A stretch of 15,137 bases of DNA, from positions 1 through 15,137 of the forward strand of contig CAYJFU010000050.1 in the NCBI GenBank assembly GCA_964369445.1, given 5' to 3'. The notes under the pieces were generated by a model that was given only the letters and a program-made list of their open reading frames with translations, ran no database searches and was not told the origin of the DNA. This document shows, in pieces, positions 6,209-12,749 of this stretch (positions are counted from its first letter, which is position 1; every line of letters begins with the position of its first letter). The translations under genes and the position numbers were made by a program. This DNA comes from CAYJBH01 sp964369445 (GTDB taxonomy: Bacteria; Bacillota; Clostridia; Oscillospirales; Ruminococcaceae).

Positions 6209-6841
6209 TTATGATTTCTGTCTTTTTTCAAAGAAACAGTAGAGTGCATAAAGTATCGGCGCGCCTATGGCAGGATAAAATAACAGGTAAAATGCATCCC
6301 CACCGGAGGGTAAAAGGTAAAAAGAAGTCGGCAGATACGGATTCAGCTCAATGCCATTAAAATAACCTACCTCGCCCACGCTGTTTGTTGGGTCGACGCG
6401 TAAAGCATTCACCTGTCCACCGGACATTGCAAAGAGTATGTCACCGCCGACATGGGAGCCGAAAACGCGCTTGTTCGCCGCAAACTGTTGTTCATCGCCT
6501 GTTAAATAGTACATGCAAACTTCGCCCGGCACTATCGTATAATCAAGGTGCAACAGCACACTGCTTATATGTGTTCCGTAAAGTTGTGCCAAAAACTGCG
6601 GGTCAGTGGACAGTGAAACCAGTATATCGCCCTCTCTAACCTCAAGGTCGGTGGCGGTAAGCTCGGCTGCAGTTAAATATCGTGTCTCAATAAGTCCTAA
6701 AAGTCGCCCTACCCTATCCACACCAAGTATAAAAACAGACGACAGTGCATAGAAAACCACCGCTGAAACGTAGCACAACAAGAGTATTTTCGCACCGGTT
6801 TTAACCTTAAAAAAACCGGTAATCTTATTTATCACTCTCAT
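6209..6841 (-). CDS. Two-TM protein with a large extracytoplasmic domain, unknown function
   Basis: The protein has 210 residues. There is one membrane helix near the N-terminus (about 17-40, AKILLLCYVSAVVFYALSSV onwards), a soluble domain of about 145 residues (about 42-185) and a second helix near the C-terminus (about 187-204), ending in a basic tail (FFEKRQKS). This predicts an N-in/C-in protein with the central domain outside the membrane. The domain is rich in beta-prone stretches (EVREGDILVSLSTDP, VGYFNGIELNPYLPTSF) and I recognise no family or catalytic motif. The start overlaps the stop of the GtrA-HAD gene in an ATGA arrangement, so translation is coupled and the two proteins probably work together, perhaps in lipid-linked sugar handling. 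That role is inferred from context only. Confidence 0.75.
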   Translation of the reverse strand: MRVINKITGFFKVKTGAKILLLCYVSAVVFYALSSVFILGVDRVGRLLGLIETRYLTAAELTATDLEVREGDILVSLSTDPQFLAQLYGTHISSVLLHLDYTIVPGEVCMYYLTGDEQQFAANKRVFGSHVGGDILFAMSGGQVNALRVDPTNSVGEVGYFNGIELNPYLPTSFYLLPSGGDAFYLLFYPAIGAPILYALYCFFEKRQKS

Positions 6842-7920
6842 AATTTAAGGTAACCTTTTATATTCTCAACAGTGTCAAACATGCCGACACATGGTTTTTT
6901 TGGCACTGTATCGTCGGTAAATCCATAGCCGTAGCGCACACCGATAAAGTCACAGTTAAGCGCCTTGGAGGCCTCAAAATCGTATAGGCTATCCCCTACC
7001 ATGTAACTTTCGTCAGCTTTTTTGTCCAGCTTGTCAAGTGCAATGCGCATGATATCGATCTTTGTGCGCTTTCCCTCATGGTCGGAGCCAACTATGACAT
7101 CAAAATACCCATCAAGGCCGTAGTATTTTATTATACCCTGCGCAACCTCCTCGCTTTTGTATGTAGCAACAGCAAGCGAAAAGCCGTTTGCACGCAAAAG
7201 TTGCAGCAGTTGCTCCATACCGTCGTAAGGTGGACAGTCCGCAAAGCCGTTTTCACGGTACTCGGCACGGTATTGTTTGACTATATCTTCAAGTTGCTCA
7301 TCCTCAAAAGGGAAAAACTGCAAAAAAGTCTGCCTTATCGGCGGCCCTATACAACGGTCTGCCTGCTCCTGTGTAAGCTCACTATAGCCATTGTTTTTAA
7401 GGGTATTATTAATACAGCGTATAACACCGACGTGTGTGCGAAGTATCGTCCCGTCAAGGTCAAACAGCACGCAGGATTTAATTTTCTTGCGTTTTTTCAG
7501 TGCCCACAGCTTAAGCATAAAAAAGTTAAACGGGGTGGTAAATAAAAGCACAACCAACGGTGCAATATATTCCGAAACACCCAAAACATCAATCTGTAAG
7601 GCTGTTGCACCCATTGTAAACAGGTATGATATACCATAAACGACGTAAGTTTTCACTATAGAGCTTGCCGGTTGCTTAGCTTTGAAAACAAAGGTTGTGT
7701 TTAAAAAGTATGATACTAAAATACCGGTCATCCATCCTATAGTAATGGCAATGGTATAATGTACCCCGATAAAAACCAGAAGTGTATAACAACTGTAAAA
7801 CCACAATGTATTTACAGCGCCGATGATGCAAAACTTTACAAATTGCTTTGCAAATTTCCAAAAATCTCGCATACTGTGTATATTGAACCGTTTAAAACTG
7901 TTTTTTATAATTCCCGACAA
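6838..7920 (-). CDS. GtrA-like membrane domain fused to a HAD-family phosphatase
   Basis: The 360-residue product has two domains in one frame. Residues about 25-143 form a four-helix GtrA-like domain (VKFCIIGAVNTLWFYSCYTL, then GILVSYFLNTTFVFK); this family is linked to flipping of polyprenyl-phosphate sugars. After a basic linker (KLWALKKRKKIKS) residues about 148-360 form a phosphoglycolate-phosphatase-like HAD domain with all four motifs: FDLDGT (D154, D156), ATYKSEE (T253), a motif III lysine in HEGKRTK (K284 or K287) and MVGDSLYDFEASKA (D310, D314). The start is TTG at 7920, supported by TAGGAGG four bases upstream; that site overlaps the stop of the RDD gene. An in-frame ATG at 7872 has no ribosome binding site. 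The phosphatase could act on a sugar or lipid phosphate connected with the GtrA partner (inference). The next gene overlaps by 4 bp. Confidence 0.85.
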   Translation of the reverse strand: MSGIIKNSFKRFNIHSMRDFWKFAKQFVKFCIIGAVNTLWFYSCYTLLVFIGVHYTIAITIGWMTGILVSYFLNTTFVFKAKQPASSIVKTYVVYGISYLFTMGATALQIDVLGVSEYIAPLVVLLFTTPFNFFMLKLWALKKRKKIKSCVLFDLDGTILRTHVGVIRCINNTLKNNGYSELTQEQADRCIGPPIRQTFLQFFPFEDEQLEDIVKQYRAEYRENGFADCPPYDGMEQLLQLLRANGFSLAVATYKSEEVAQGIIKYYGLDGYFDVIVGSDHEGKRTKIDIMRIALDKLDKKADESYMVGDSLYDFEASKALNCDFIGVRYGYGFTDDTVPKKPCVGMFDTVENIKGYLKL

Positions 7921-7928
7921 TATTCCTC

Positions 7929-8381
7929 CTACGTATAGTTGCCCGTAATATAAAAATTAGGGTAGACCACCCTTGTATCGCACAGCTTATCCGCAAGTGT
8001 ACAGTGCTCTTTGTCAAACAATACCATGATGTAGCCGATAAATACAATACCGTTTAAATATCTGCCAATCGTTTCACGGTACAGCACATTTATGATGGTC
8101 AACTTACCGCCACAGTCAATAACGCGCAGACGAAATAGGGCCTTGCCCGGCGTTGTACCGCAGTAGGTAGTAAACAACGTAAAATATGCTGCGGACAACA
8201 CCGCTTGCGCTATCGCCATTACTGACATCTCAAAAAACACCGGCGCATTAAAGAGGTCGACAGCCCACAGTGAAAGCGTCACCGGTGAGCTGATAACCGC
8301 AATGATAATGCTGTCGATGATAAACGCCACGGCGCGCACAAAAAAACCTGCCGTTATGCTGGGATTAACCTTGAAATTCAT
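7929..8381 (-). CDS. RDD-family integral membrane protein
   Basis: The product has 150 residues with three to four membrane helices. RDD hallmarks are an Arg and Asp in the first helix (FFVRAVAFIIDSIIIAVI), the cytoplasmic turn TTPGKALFRLRVID, and a C-terminal segment (R.IG..L..IVFIGYIMVLFDKEHCTLADKLCDT.VVY) in which the usual LHD..T is ADKLCDT. RDD proteins are poorly characterised and some have been linked to ion or solute transport. The start is set at 8381 (MNFKVNPS) because GGTGGAG lies 8 bases upstream inside the sppA 3' end; a longer start at 8411 has no such support. It overlaps sppA by 17 bp and is 8 bp from the GtrA-HAD gene, so it is part of the same operon. Pairing of RDD with SppA genes recurs in bacteria and suggests a membrane-stress or membrane-protein-turnover role. 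Confidence 0.85.
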   Translation of the reverse strand: MNFKVNPSITAGFFVRAVAFIIDSIIIAVISSPVTLSLWAVDLFNAPVFFEMSVMAIAQAVLSAAYFTLFTTYCGTTPGKALFRLRVIDCGGKLTIINVLYRETIGRYLNGIVFIGYIMVLFDKEHCTLADKLCDTRVVYPNFYITGNYT

Positions 8382-9354
8382 ATAAAAGCTCCACCGCCTT
8401 TTCATTCTCAATAAGTTCTGTCAGCACCTGTGCTTCGCTTTTGGGCAAAAGTTGCTGTGCCGACATAAACAACCAATCAAATGTGTTTATAGCTGACAAC
8501 GGCTCGTAGTTGACCTCCGCCCCGATGTCTTCCATTATATAGTTTTCGAGATCTTCAAAGTTGCCTATTTCGTCGATAAGGCCGTTGCTCAGCGACTGGC
8601 TTGCCGTGTAAAGTCTGCCGTCGGCGATGGTGCGCACGGTAGCTTCACTCAGCCCCCTGCCCTCTGCTACCACCGATACAAACAGGTCAAACGCATCATC
8701 CACAAGACCTTGGAATATTACGTCCTCTTGTTCTTGATACTCCTCTGCGGCGACGGTTTTAAATGGTCCGGAGGTGTAAATGTCCTGTGTGATACCCAGT
8801 TTTTCATAAAGACCAGACATGTCGGTACGCGAAATAATAACACCTATCGAACCTACCCATCCGCCGCGGTTGGCGACGATATGATCTGCCGCACAGGCCA
8901 CATAGTACCCACCGGATGCGGCAAGATTGGCAAAGTAGGCGTAAACAGGTCGCCCTGTAGTTTCCTTATAATCCATAAGTGCAAGGTACAACTCATCACT
9001 TTCGTAGGTGGCACCGCCCGGCGAGTCGACATAAAGTGCAATGCCCTCATTTTCGGAGCTGTTTGCAAGCTCTTCGATATAGTTTAACGTACCGTTGTGA
9101 TTATACCCGGTGTTGCTAAGCGTCTGCTCCAGTGTCGGTGAAGTATTTTGTATCGTACCCACTACATAAACCAGCGCGACACCGCTTGGCACAGTAACCT
9201 CATCGAATGTATCACCGAAAGACCAGTCGGTAAAGCTGTCACTTAGTGACTGCATACTGCTATTGAGCAGTATTGCCGATGTGACACCTGTAATGCCGGT
9301 GAAAAGCACTGCTACACACGCGGCAACAATACCTATAATTTTTTTTGTTGACAT
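8365..9354 (-). CDS. sppA: SppA, signal peptide peptidase (S49 serine protease)
   Basis: The 329-residue protein has one N-terminal membrane anchor (about residues 5-30) and the short S49 domain of the Firmicutes type. Key regions are YVDSPGGATYESDELY (108-123), NLAASGGYYVACAADHIVAN (143-162) with nucleophile S147, GWVGSIGVI (165-173), and YTSGPFKTVAAEE (193-205) with the general-base lysine K199. The two positions coincide with the Ser/Lys dyad I recall for Bacillus subtilis SppA. The enzyme sits on the outer face of the membrane and degrades leftover signal peptides and membrane peptides; in B. subtilis it also affects lantibiotic resistance. The ATG at 9354 is one base past the stop of the glycosyltransferase gene, with GGAG in front. 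It overlaps the RDD gene by 17 bp. The length is normal. Confidence 0.94.
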   Translation of the reverse strand: MSTKKIIGIVAACVAVLFTGITGVTSAILLNSSMQSLSDSFTDWSFGDTFDEVTVPSGVALVYVVGTIQNTSPTLEQTLSNTGYNHNGTLNYIEELANSSENEGIALYVDSPGGATYESDELYLALMDYKETTGRPVYAYFANLAASGGYYVACAADHIVANRGGWVGSIGVIISRTDMSGLYEKLGITQDIYTSGPFKTVAAEEYQEQEDVIFQGLVDDAFDLFVSVVAEGRGLSEATVRTIADGRLYTASQSLSNGLIDEIGNFEDLENYIMEDIGAEVNYEPLSAINTFDWLFMSAQQLLPKSEAQVLTELIENEKAVELLYEFQG

Positions 9355-9355
9355 A

Positions 9356-10579
9356 TTATCGCTCCGATTTTCTCTTTATTTCTATTGTCGGCAATATGAA
9401 TTTTCGTTGCCGTTTGTAGCGAAAGATCGCCCTTGTATAGACGCTGAGCACCTGCTGACAAAACGCTTTTTCATCATACATTCGACTTGTCATGCTGACG
9501 GTGTTGCGCATAGACACCCTCTGATCGCATGTTAGGCGGTCGTAACGGTTTATAATGCTTGCAAACTCCTCTTTAGTCTCAAATAAATCGCCGGTCACGC
9601 CCTTTGTTACCTGGTCTGCATCAAGCCTATCCAGTTTTTGCACCGCAAAAAGTCCTGCCGCCATCGCCTCAAGCATGGATATGGAATTCGTCTCAGAAAT
9701 AGACGCGTTGACAAACAGGTCGCATGCAAGGTAATAGTACTGTATCTCGCTGTGCGGCACACGTCCTATAAAAAATATCCTGTCAGCGCTAAGCTTTCTT
9801 GATGCGTGTGCTTTTAGTTGCTGTGCAAGCGGCCCATGGCCTATGATAATCAACTTATAGGCCGGCTTGTCGGCACATGCAAAGTCAAAGTTATCAATAA
9901 GCTCGTCGATGCTCTTCTCACCGCCAAGTCGACCGACGTAAATAAGCCCAAACTCATCGGGGGCAAGACCCAATTTTTCACGAACCTGTGCAACCTTTTC
10001 TTTGTCGTTGTTTTCAGGAAAAAAGTCACTTTTTTTCATACTGTTACGTATGACATTCACCTGTTTGTTAACACCGCTCAGCCGCAACAGCTCCACAACT
10101 TTAGGGGAGGGACCTGTTATCTCCGTTGCCTTTGAGGCGACGTTTTTAAGGTAAAAATAGGCAGCCGGTTTTACAAGCGGCACTATCCTTTTGGGCGCGA
10201 TGTAGTGCAGGTAATCATTATACATCGTATGAAGGGTGTAAACAAGTGGCACATTCAAAAGCTTTGCCGCATGAATACCCAAATGGCCTATGCTGAACTC
10301 GGTATGCACATGTATGACATCGGGGCTAAACTCACGCATTTTCAAAAACACAGCAAGACTGTACGGGTTGCTTACGCCGTAACCATAAAGTTTTTTAAAG
10401 GGAATAGCAGTGCAGTACAGCACCCCATTTTCCTCCTGCGGCGGCTTTAGTTTTGTGCTTGCGGTAACAATAAGCACCTCGTGCTCCATCGCGATAAGCT
10501 GCTCTCGCAGTGTCTCTATGTGCGTCACAACACCGTTTATAAACGGCAGATAACACTCGGTAAATATGGCAATTCTCAT
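9356..10579 (-). CDS. GT4-family glycosyltransferase (diacylglycerol/glycolipid glucosyltransferase-like)
   Basis: The 407-residue protein has a GT-B fold. The N-terminal domain shows MRIAIFTECYLPFINGVVTH (1-20), IHVHTEFSIGHLG (about 88-100) and YTLHTMYNDYLHY. The C-terminal domain shows IYVGRLGGEKS (donor loop), IIGHGPL, and SETNSISMLEAMAAG, the E-x7-E signature of retaining GT4 enzymes. The FINGV.TH..TL start and the HTEFSIG motif resemble the enzymes that glucosylate diacylglycerol for glycolipids and lipoteichoic-acid anchors. The basic C-terminus (FRYKRQRKFILPTIEIKRKSER) fits a peripheral membrane association. Acceptor and sugar are inferred. The ATG is preceded by CGGAGC. It is the first gene of the leftward five-gene operon, with a near-consensus promoter upstream, and sppA follows after one base. 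Confidence 0.87.
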   Translation of the reverse strand: MRIAIFTECYLPFINGVVTHIETLREQLIAMEHEVLIVTASTKLKPPQEENGVLYCTAIPFKKLYGYGVSNPYSLAVFLKMREFSPDVIHVHTEFSIGHLGIHAAKLLNVPLVYTLHTMYNDYLHYIAPKRIVPLVKPAAYFYLKNVASKATEITGPSPKVVELLRLSGVNKQVNVIRNSMKKSDFFPENNDKEKVAQVREKLGLAPDEFGLIYVGRLGGEKSIDELIDNFDFACADKPAYKLIIIGHGPLAQQLKAHASRKLSADRIFFIGRVPHSEIQYYYLACDLFVNASISETNSISMLEAMAAGLFAVQKLDRLDADQVTKGVTGDLFETKEEFASIINRYDRLTCDQRVSMRNTVSMTSRMYDEKAFCQQVLSVYTRAIFRYKRQRKFILPTIEIKRKSER

Positions 10580-10628
10580 TTCTGCTCCGATTAAATAACG
10601 ATCAATTTCATGTCTGTTGTACTAGGTT

Positions 10629-10657
10629 ATTATACACTATAATGGTGATATTGTAAA
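10629..10657 (-). promoter_or_regulatory. Promoter of the glycosyltransferase-sppA operon
   Basis: On the minus strand TTTACA (complement of 10652-10657) is followed by a 17-base spacer and a perfect TATAAT (complement of 10629-10634). Transcription should start near 10622, giving a leader of about 43 bases before the ATG at 10579. No other good promoter is visible in the downstream genes as far as 6209, so this one probably drives all five. Confidence 0.85.
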
Positions 10658-10756
10658 CACTCGTTCACGGTATTTTCACATATAGGCAAATATTACAAAT
10701 TGTAGTAGTATAAAAAAATTACATCATTGAATGGGTTTCTCCTTCTGTTCGTGTTA

Positions 10757-10819
10757 GGTGAAAAGGCTACAGACATAGGGGGACTTCCGACTATGGTCAA
10801 AATGAGGGCAACTCTCACC
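10757..10819. other. Intergenic segment with potential RNA secondary structure, unidentified
   Basis: This segment lies between the divergent promoters. On the plus strand GACATAG (10772-10778) pairs with CTATGGTC (10791-10798, one bulged G). TGAGGG (10803-10808) pairs with CTCTCA (10812-10817) around CAA. GGTGA (10757-10761) can close the whole region with TCACC (10815-10819), in competition with the second hairpin. I compared the sequence from memory with common riboswitches, 6S, SRP and RNase P RNAs and found no match. Whether it is transcribed, and on which strand, is unknown. Confidence 0.35.
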
Positions 10820-10836
10820 AAAGTTTCAAAAAAATT

Positions 10837-10874
10837 ATGTTGTTGCGACGGTGTGGGTTTGTCGCTACAAACAT
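10837..10874. repeat. Long hairpin upstream of the 34-codon ORF
   Basis: The stem has a perfect GCGAC/GTCGC core (10845-10849 with 10861-10865), extended outwards by ATGTTGT/ACAAACAT with one T-T mismatch and one bulged A, making about 12-13 pairs around an 11-base loop. Read on the minus strand, the stem is followed after a few bases by seven T (complement of 10828-10834). It could therefore terminate leftward transcription; no T-tract follows on the plus strand. Confidence 0.5.
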
Positions 10875-10886
10875 ATATGAAAAATA

Positions 10887-10895
10887 TGATATAAT
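10887..10895 (+). promoter_or_regulatory. Extended -10 promoter element before the 34-codon ORF
   Basis: A perfect TATAAT (10890-10895) has TGA directly in front, the extended -10 form that can work with a poor -35 box. No good -35 is visible; the corresponding position lies in the descending arm of the hairpin ending at 10874. Predicted start is about 10902, between the arms of the inverted repeat 10893-10924. Confidence 0.55.
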
Positions 10896-10924
10896 GCTCC
10901 CTTTACCGCCAACAGGAGGGCATT
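10893..10924 (+). repeat. Inverted repeat overlapping a -10 box and a ribosome binding site
   Basis: AATGCTCCCT (10893-10902) pairs over 10 bp with AGGAGGGCATT (10914-10924), with one bulged A and one G-U. The left arm overlaps the TATAAT box and the right arm contains the Shine-Dalgarno of the 34-codon ORF. As DNA it could be an operator. As RNA it would hide the ribosome binding site only in transcripts starting upstream of the local promoter. Confidence 0.5.
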
Positions 10925-11029
10925 ATGTCAATTAGCAAGATTTGCTTAGTCCGCTTAATAGACAACCCTGTATTGTTTTTTAAGTTAATTGACTATAAGC
11001 ATTGCAAAAAACGTGTGTTTTTGGTATGA
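10925..11029 (+). CDS. Possible small protein of 34 residues upstream of hprK
   Basis: An ATG at 10925 is preceded by AGGAGGG with 4-5 bases of spacing, one of the strongest ribosome binding sites in the window, and by an extended -10 promoter. The ORF has 34 codons and ends in TGA at 11027-11029. The peptide starts MSISKICLVRLIDNPVLFFK; it is mixed hydrophobic and basic, with two cysteines and a KHCKKR patch, and has no clear membrane helix or known motif. Its last 28 bases overlap the hprK promoter, and the TGA lies inside the hprK -10 box. It could be a genuine small protein, a leader peptide, or a chance ORF. The case rests on the start signals; no homologue is known to me. Confidence 0.42.
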   Translation: MSISKICLVRLIDNPVLFFKLIDYKHCKKRVFLV

Positions 11030-11030
11030 T
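11002..11030 (+). promoter_or_regulatory. hprK promoter
   Basis: TTGCAA (11002-11007), a 17-base spacer and TATGAT (11025-11030) form a good sigma-A promoter. Transcription would start near 11037, 34 bases before the hprK ATG. It probably also drives the four following genes, which are packed with little or no spacing. Confidence 0.8.
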
Positions 11031-11070
11031 ATTAATAGTAAGATTGTCCACATCAATCAGGGAGGAAATT

Positions 11071-11991
11071 ATGCCTGTTTTTACCGTAACACTGGAAAAG
11101 GTTGTCGATCGACTTCATATTGAAAAAATATACGTTCCCACAACATTCAGCGACATAAAGATATCCATCGTCGATGTCAACCGACCGGGACTTATGCTTG
11201 CCGGATTTCATGAGTATTTTGACCCTGCGCGTGTACAGGTTTTCGGACTTGCCGAGTACGGCTATCTTAAAGAGTTGACCAAAGCGGAACGCAAGCGCCG
11301 TATCGACTATTTTGTCAACGAAAAGCCTGTTGCCGTCGTGCTGTCGCGTAACCTTGACACCTTCCCCGAGTTAGTAAGTGCCTGCCGCAAACACAAAGTA
11401 CCGCTTTTGCGCTCCAAAGAAAACACTTCGGAGCTTTGCTCATCCATAATATCCATGCTTGCAGTGGAGCTTGCACCGCGTATAACCCGCCACGGCGTGC
11501 TGGTTGAGGTGTACGGCGAGGGCATACTCATGCTCGGTGAGTCCGGTGTGGGTAAGAGTGAGACGGCAATAGAACTGGTAAAGCGCGGTCACAGACTTAT
11601 TGCGGACGATGCGGTAGAGCTTCGTCGTGTGTCCAACAGGACAATTGTCGGACGCTCGCCGGAAAACATTCGTCACTTTGTCGAGATGCGCGGTGTGGGC
11701 ATAATAAATGTTGCGCGTGTGTTCGGTTTTGGTGCTGTCAAACTTACCGAAAAGGTAGATCTTATCGCCGAGCTTGAAACGTGGGAACAGGGCAAGCACT
11801 ACTCACACACCGGACTTGAGTCAACCTCTAAAGAGATACTGGGTATCGATATCCCCTCCTGCCTTATACCGATACGTCCCGGACGAAACCTTGCCGTAAT
11901 CATCGAGGCAGCGGCTATTAATAACCGTCAAAAAAAGATGGGCTATAACGCCGCACAAGAACTGCTCGCAAATTTGGGAATAGAGGAATAA
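11071..11991 (+). CDS. hprK: HPr kinase/phosphorylase
   Basis: HprK phosphorylates and dephosphorylates Ser46 of HPr in response to glycolytic intermediates and phosphate, and so controls catabolite repression with CcpA. The 306-residue protein has the N-terminal domain (1-130) and the kinase domain with H141, the P-loop GESGVGKSE (156-164, K162), DD at 179-180, the signature NIRHFVEMRGVGIINV (199-214) and IPIRPGRN (266-273) near the flexible C-terminal helix. Length and motifs are normal. The ATG at 11071 is chosen because GGGAGG lies 5 bases upstream; an in-frame TTG at 11002 would fall in the promoter. It is the first gene of the hprK-PHP-murB-rapZ-whiA block, and its stop overlaps the next start by one base (TAATG). 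HPr (ptsH) and CcpA are not in the window. Confidence 0.96.
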   Translation: MPVFTVTLEKVVDRLHIEKIYVPTTFSDIKISIVDVNRPGLMLAGFHEYFDPARVQVFGLAEYGYLKELTKAERKRRIDYFVNEKPVAVVLSRNLDTFPELVSACRKHKVPLLRSKENTSELCSSIISMLAVELAPRITRHGVLVEVYGEGILMLGESGVGKSETAIELVKRGHRLIADDAVELRRVSNRTIVGRSPENIRHFVEMRGVGIINVARVFGFGAVKLTEKVDLIAELETWEQGKHYSHTGLESTSKEILGIDIPSCLIPIRPGRNLAVIIEAAAINNRQKKMGYNAAQELLANLGIEE

Positions 11992-12749
11992 TGAATATAA
12001 TTGCTGATTTACACTGCCACACGCTTGTTTCGAAACACGCACTTAACAGCATTACCGAAATGTCGCGTGAAGCTGTAAACCAAGGGCTTTTTGCAATGGG
12101 AATAACAGACCACGGCCCACAAAGCAGTGACGGCGGACACCCATGGTATTTTTACATGTTGTCCTGCCAGCCTGATGTTTTAGAGGGAATATATGTTATA
12201 AAAGGCATGGAGGCTAATGTCACTTCAATAGACGGTAGCACCGACTTTGGCATACATGATGCCGACAGCCTTGACTATGCGCTCGCATCGATACACAGTG
12301 ACTTTTTTAAAAGTCTTGACAAGGAGAGCGCTACCGAGTTGTGGCTTAATGTCATAAAAAACGACCGAATTATAATGGCTGGTCATCCGGAGGAAAAGCG
12401 GTTTGAATTTGATTATGATACCGTCACAAAGGAGTTTGCACGACGCGGTAAGGTGATAGAGCTCAATGCAAACTCACTAACCGTACGCCCCGGCAACGAC
12501 GATAACCGCTTAAGACTCATCAAGGCTTGCAAAAAAAATGGCACATATGTCTGTGTCAACAGTGATGCTCATTCAATTTACATGGTTGCCAAATTTGCCG
12601 GCATCCCACAAATGCTTGATGAACTGGAGTTTCCTCCCGAGCTTGTTATCAATTCAAGCGAACAAAATCTGTTAAACTTTTTTAAAATGCATAATCCGCC
12701 CCTTTATAAACGTATGCTACAGTATAGCGATGCAATAAAAGAGGTATGA
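11991..12749 (+). CDS. PHP-domain metal-dependent phosphatase (YcdX-like)
   Basis: The 252-residue protein carries the four metal-binding motifs of the PHP superfamily: DLHCHT (6-11), ITDHG (38-42), a GHPE motif near residue 130 and NSDAHS (about 184-189), with E73 in GMEANV as a further ligand. This is the YcdX-like branch, thought to be phosphoesterases with a trinuclear metal site; the physiological substrate is unsettled. The start overlaps the hprK stop codon by one base with GAGG in front, so translation is coupled. The stop overlaps the murB start in an ATGA junction. The family is often found between hprK and murB in Clostridia, so a link to cell wall or carbon control is plausible but unproven. 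Confidence 0.9.
   Translation: MNIIADLHCHTLVSKHALNSITEMSREAVNQGLFAMGITDHGPQSSDGGHPWYFYMLSCQPDVLEGIYVIKGMEANVTSIDGSTDFGIHDADSLDYALASIHSDFFKSLDKESATELWLNVIKNDRIIMAGHPEEKRFEFDYDTVTKEFARRGKVIELNANSLTVRPGNDDNRLRLIKACKKNGTYVCVNSDAHSIYMVAKFAGIPQMLDELEFPPELVINSSEQNLLNFFKMHNPPLYKRMLQYSDAIKEV

Noticed and set aside
10741..10830. Guanidine (ykkC), TPP, c-di-GMP or T-box type riboswitch, or 6S/SRP RNA
   Set aside because: None of the conserved motifs of these classes that I know are present, and no gene with a matching function follows at riboswitch distance; kept only as unidentified structure.
11002..11070. Longer HprK start at the TTG of 11002
   Set aside because: The TTG is the -35 box of the hprK promoter and lacks a ribosome binding site; the ATG at 11071 has GGGAGG and gives the standard HprK N-terminus.
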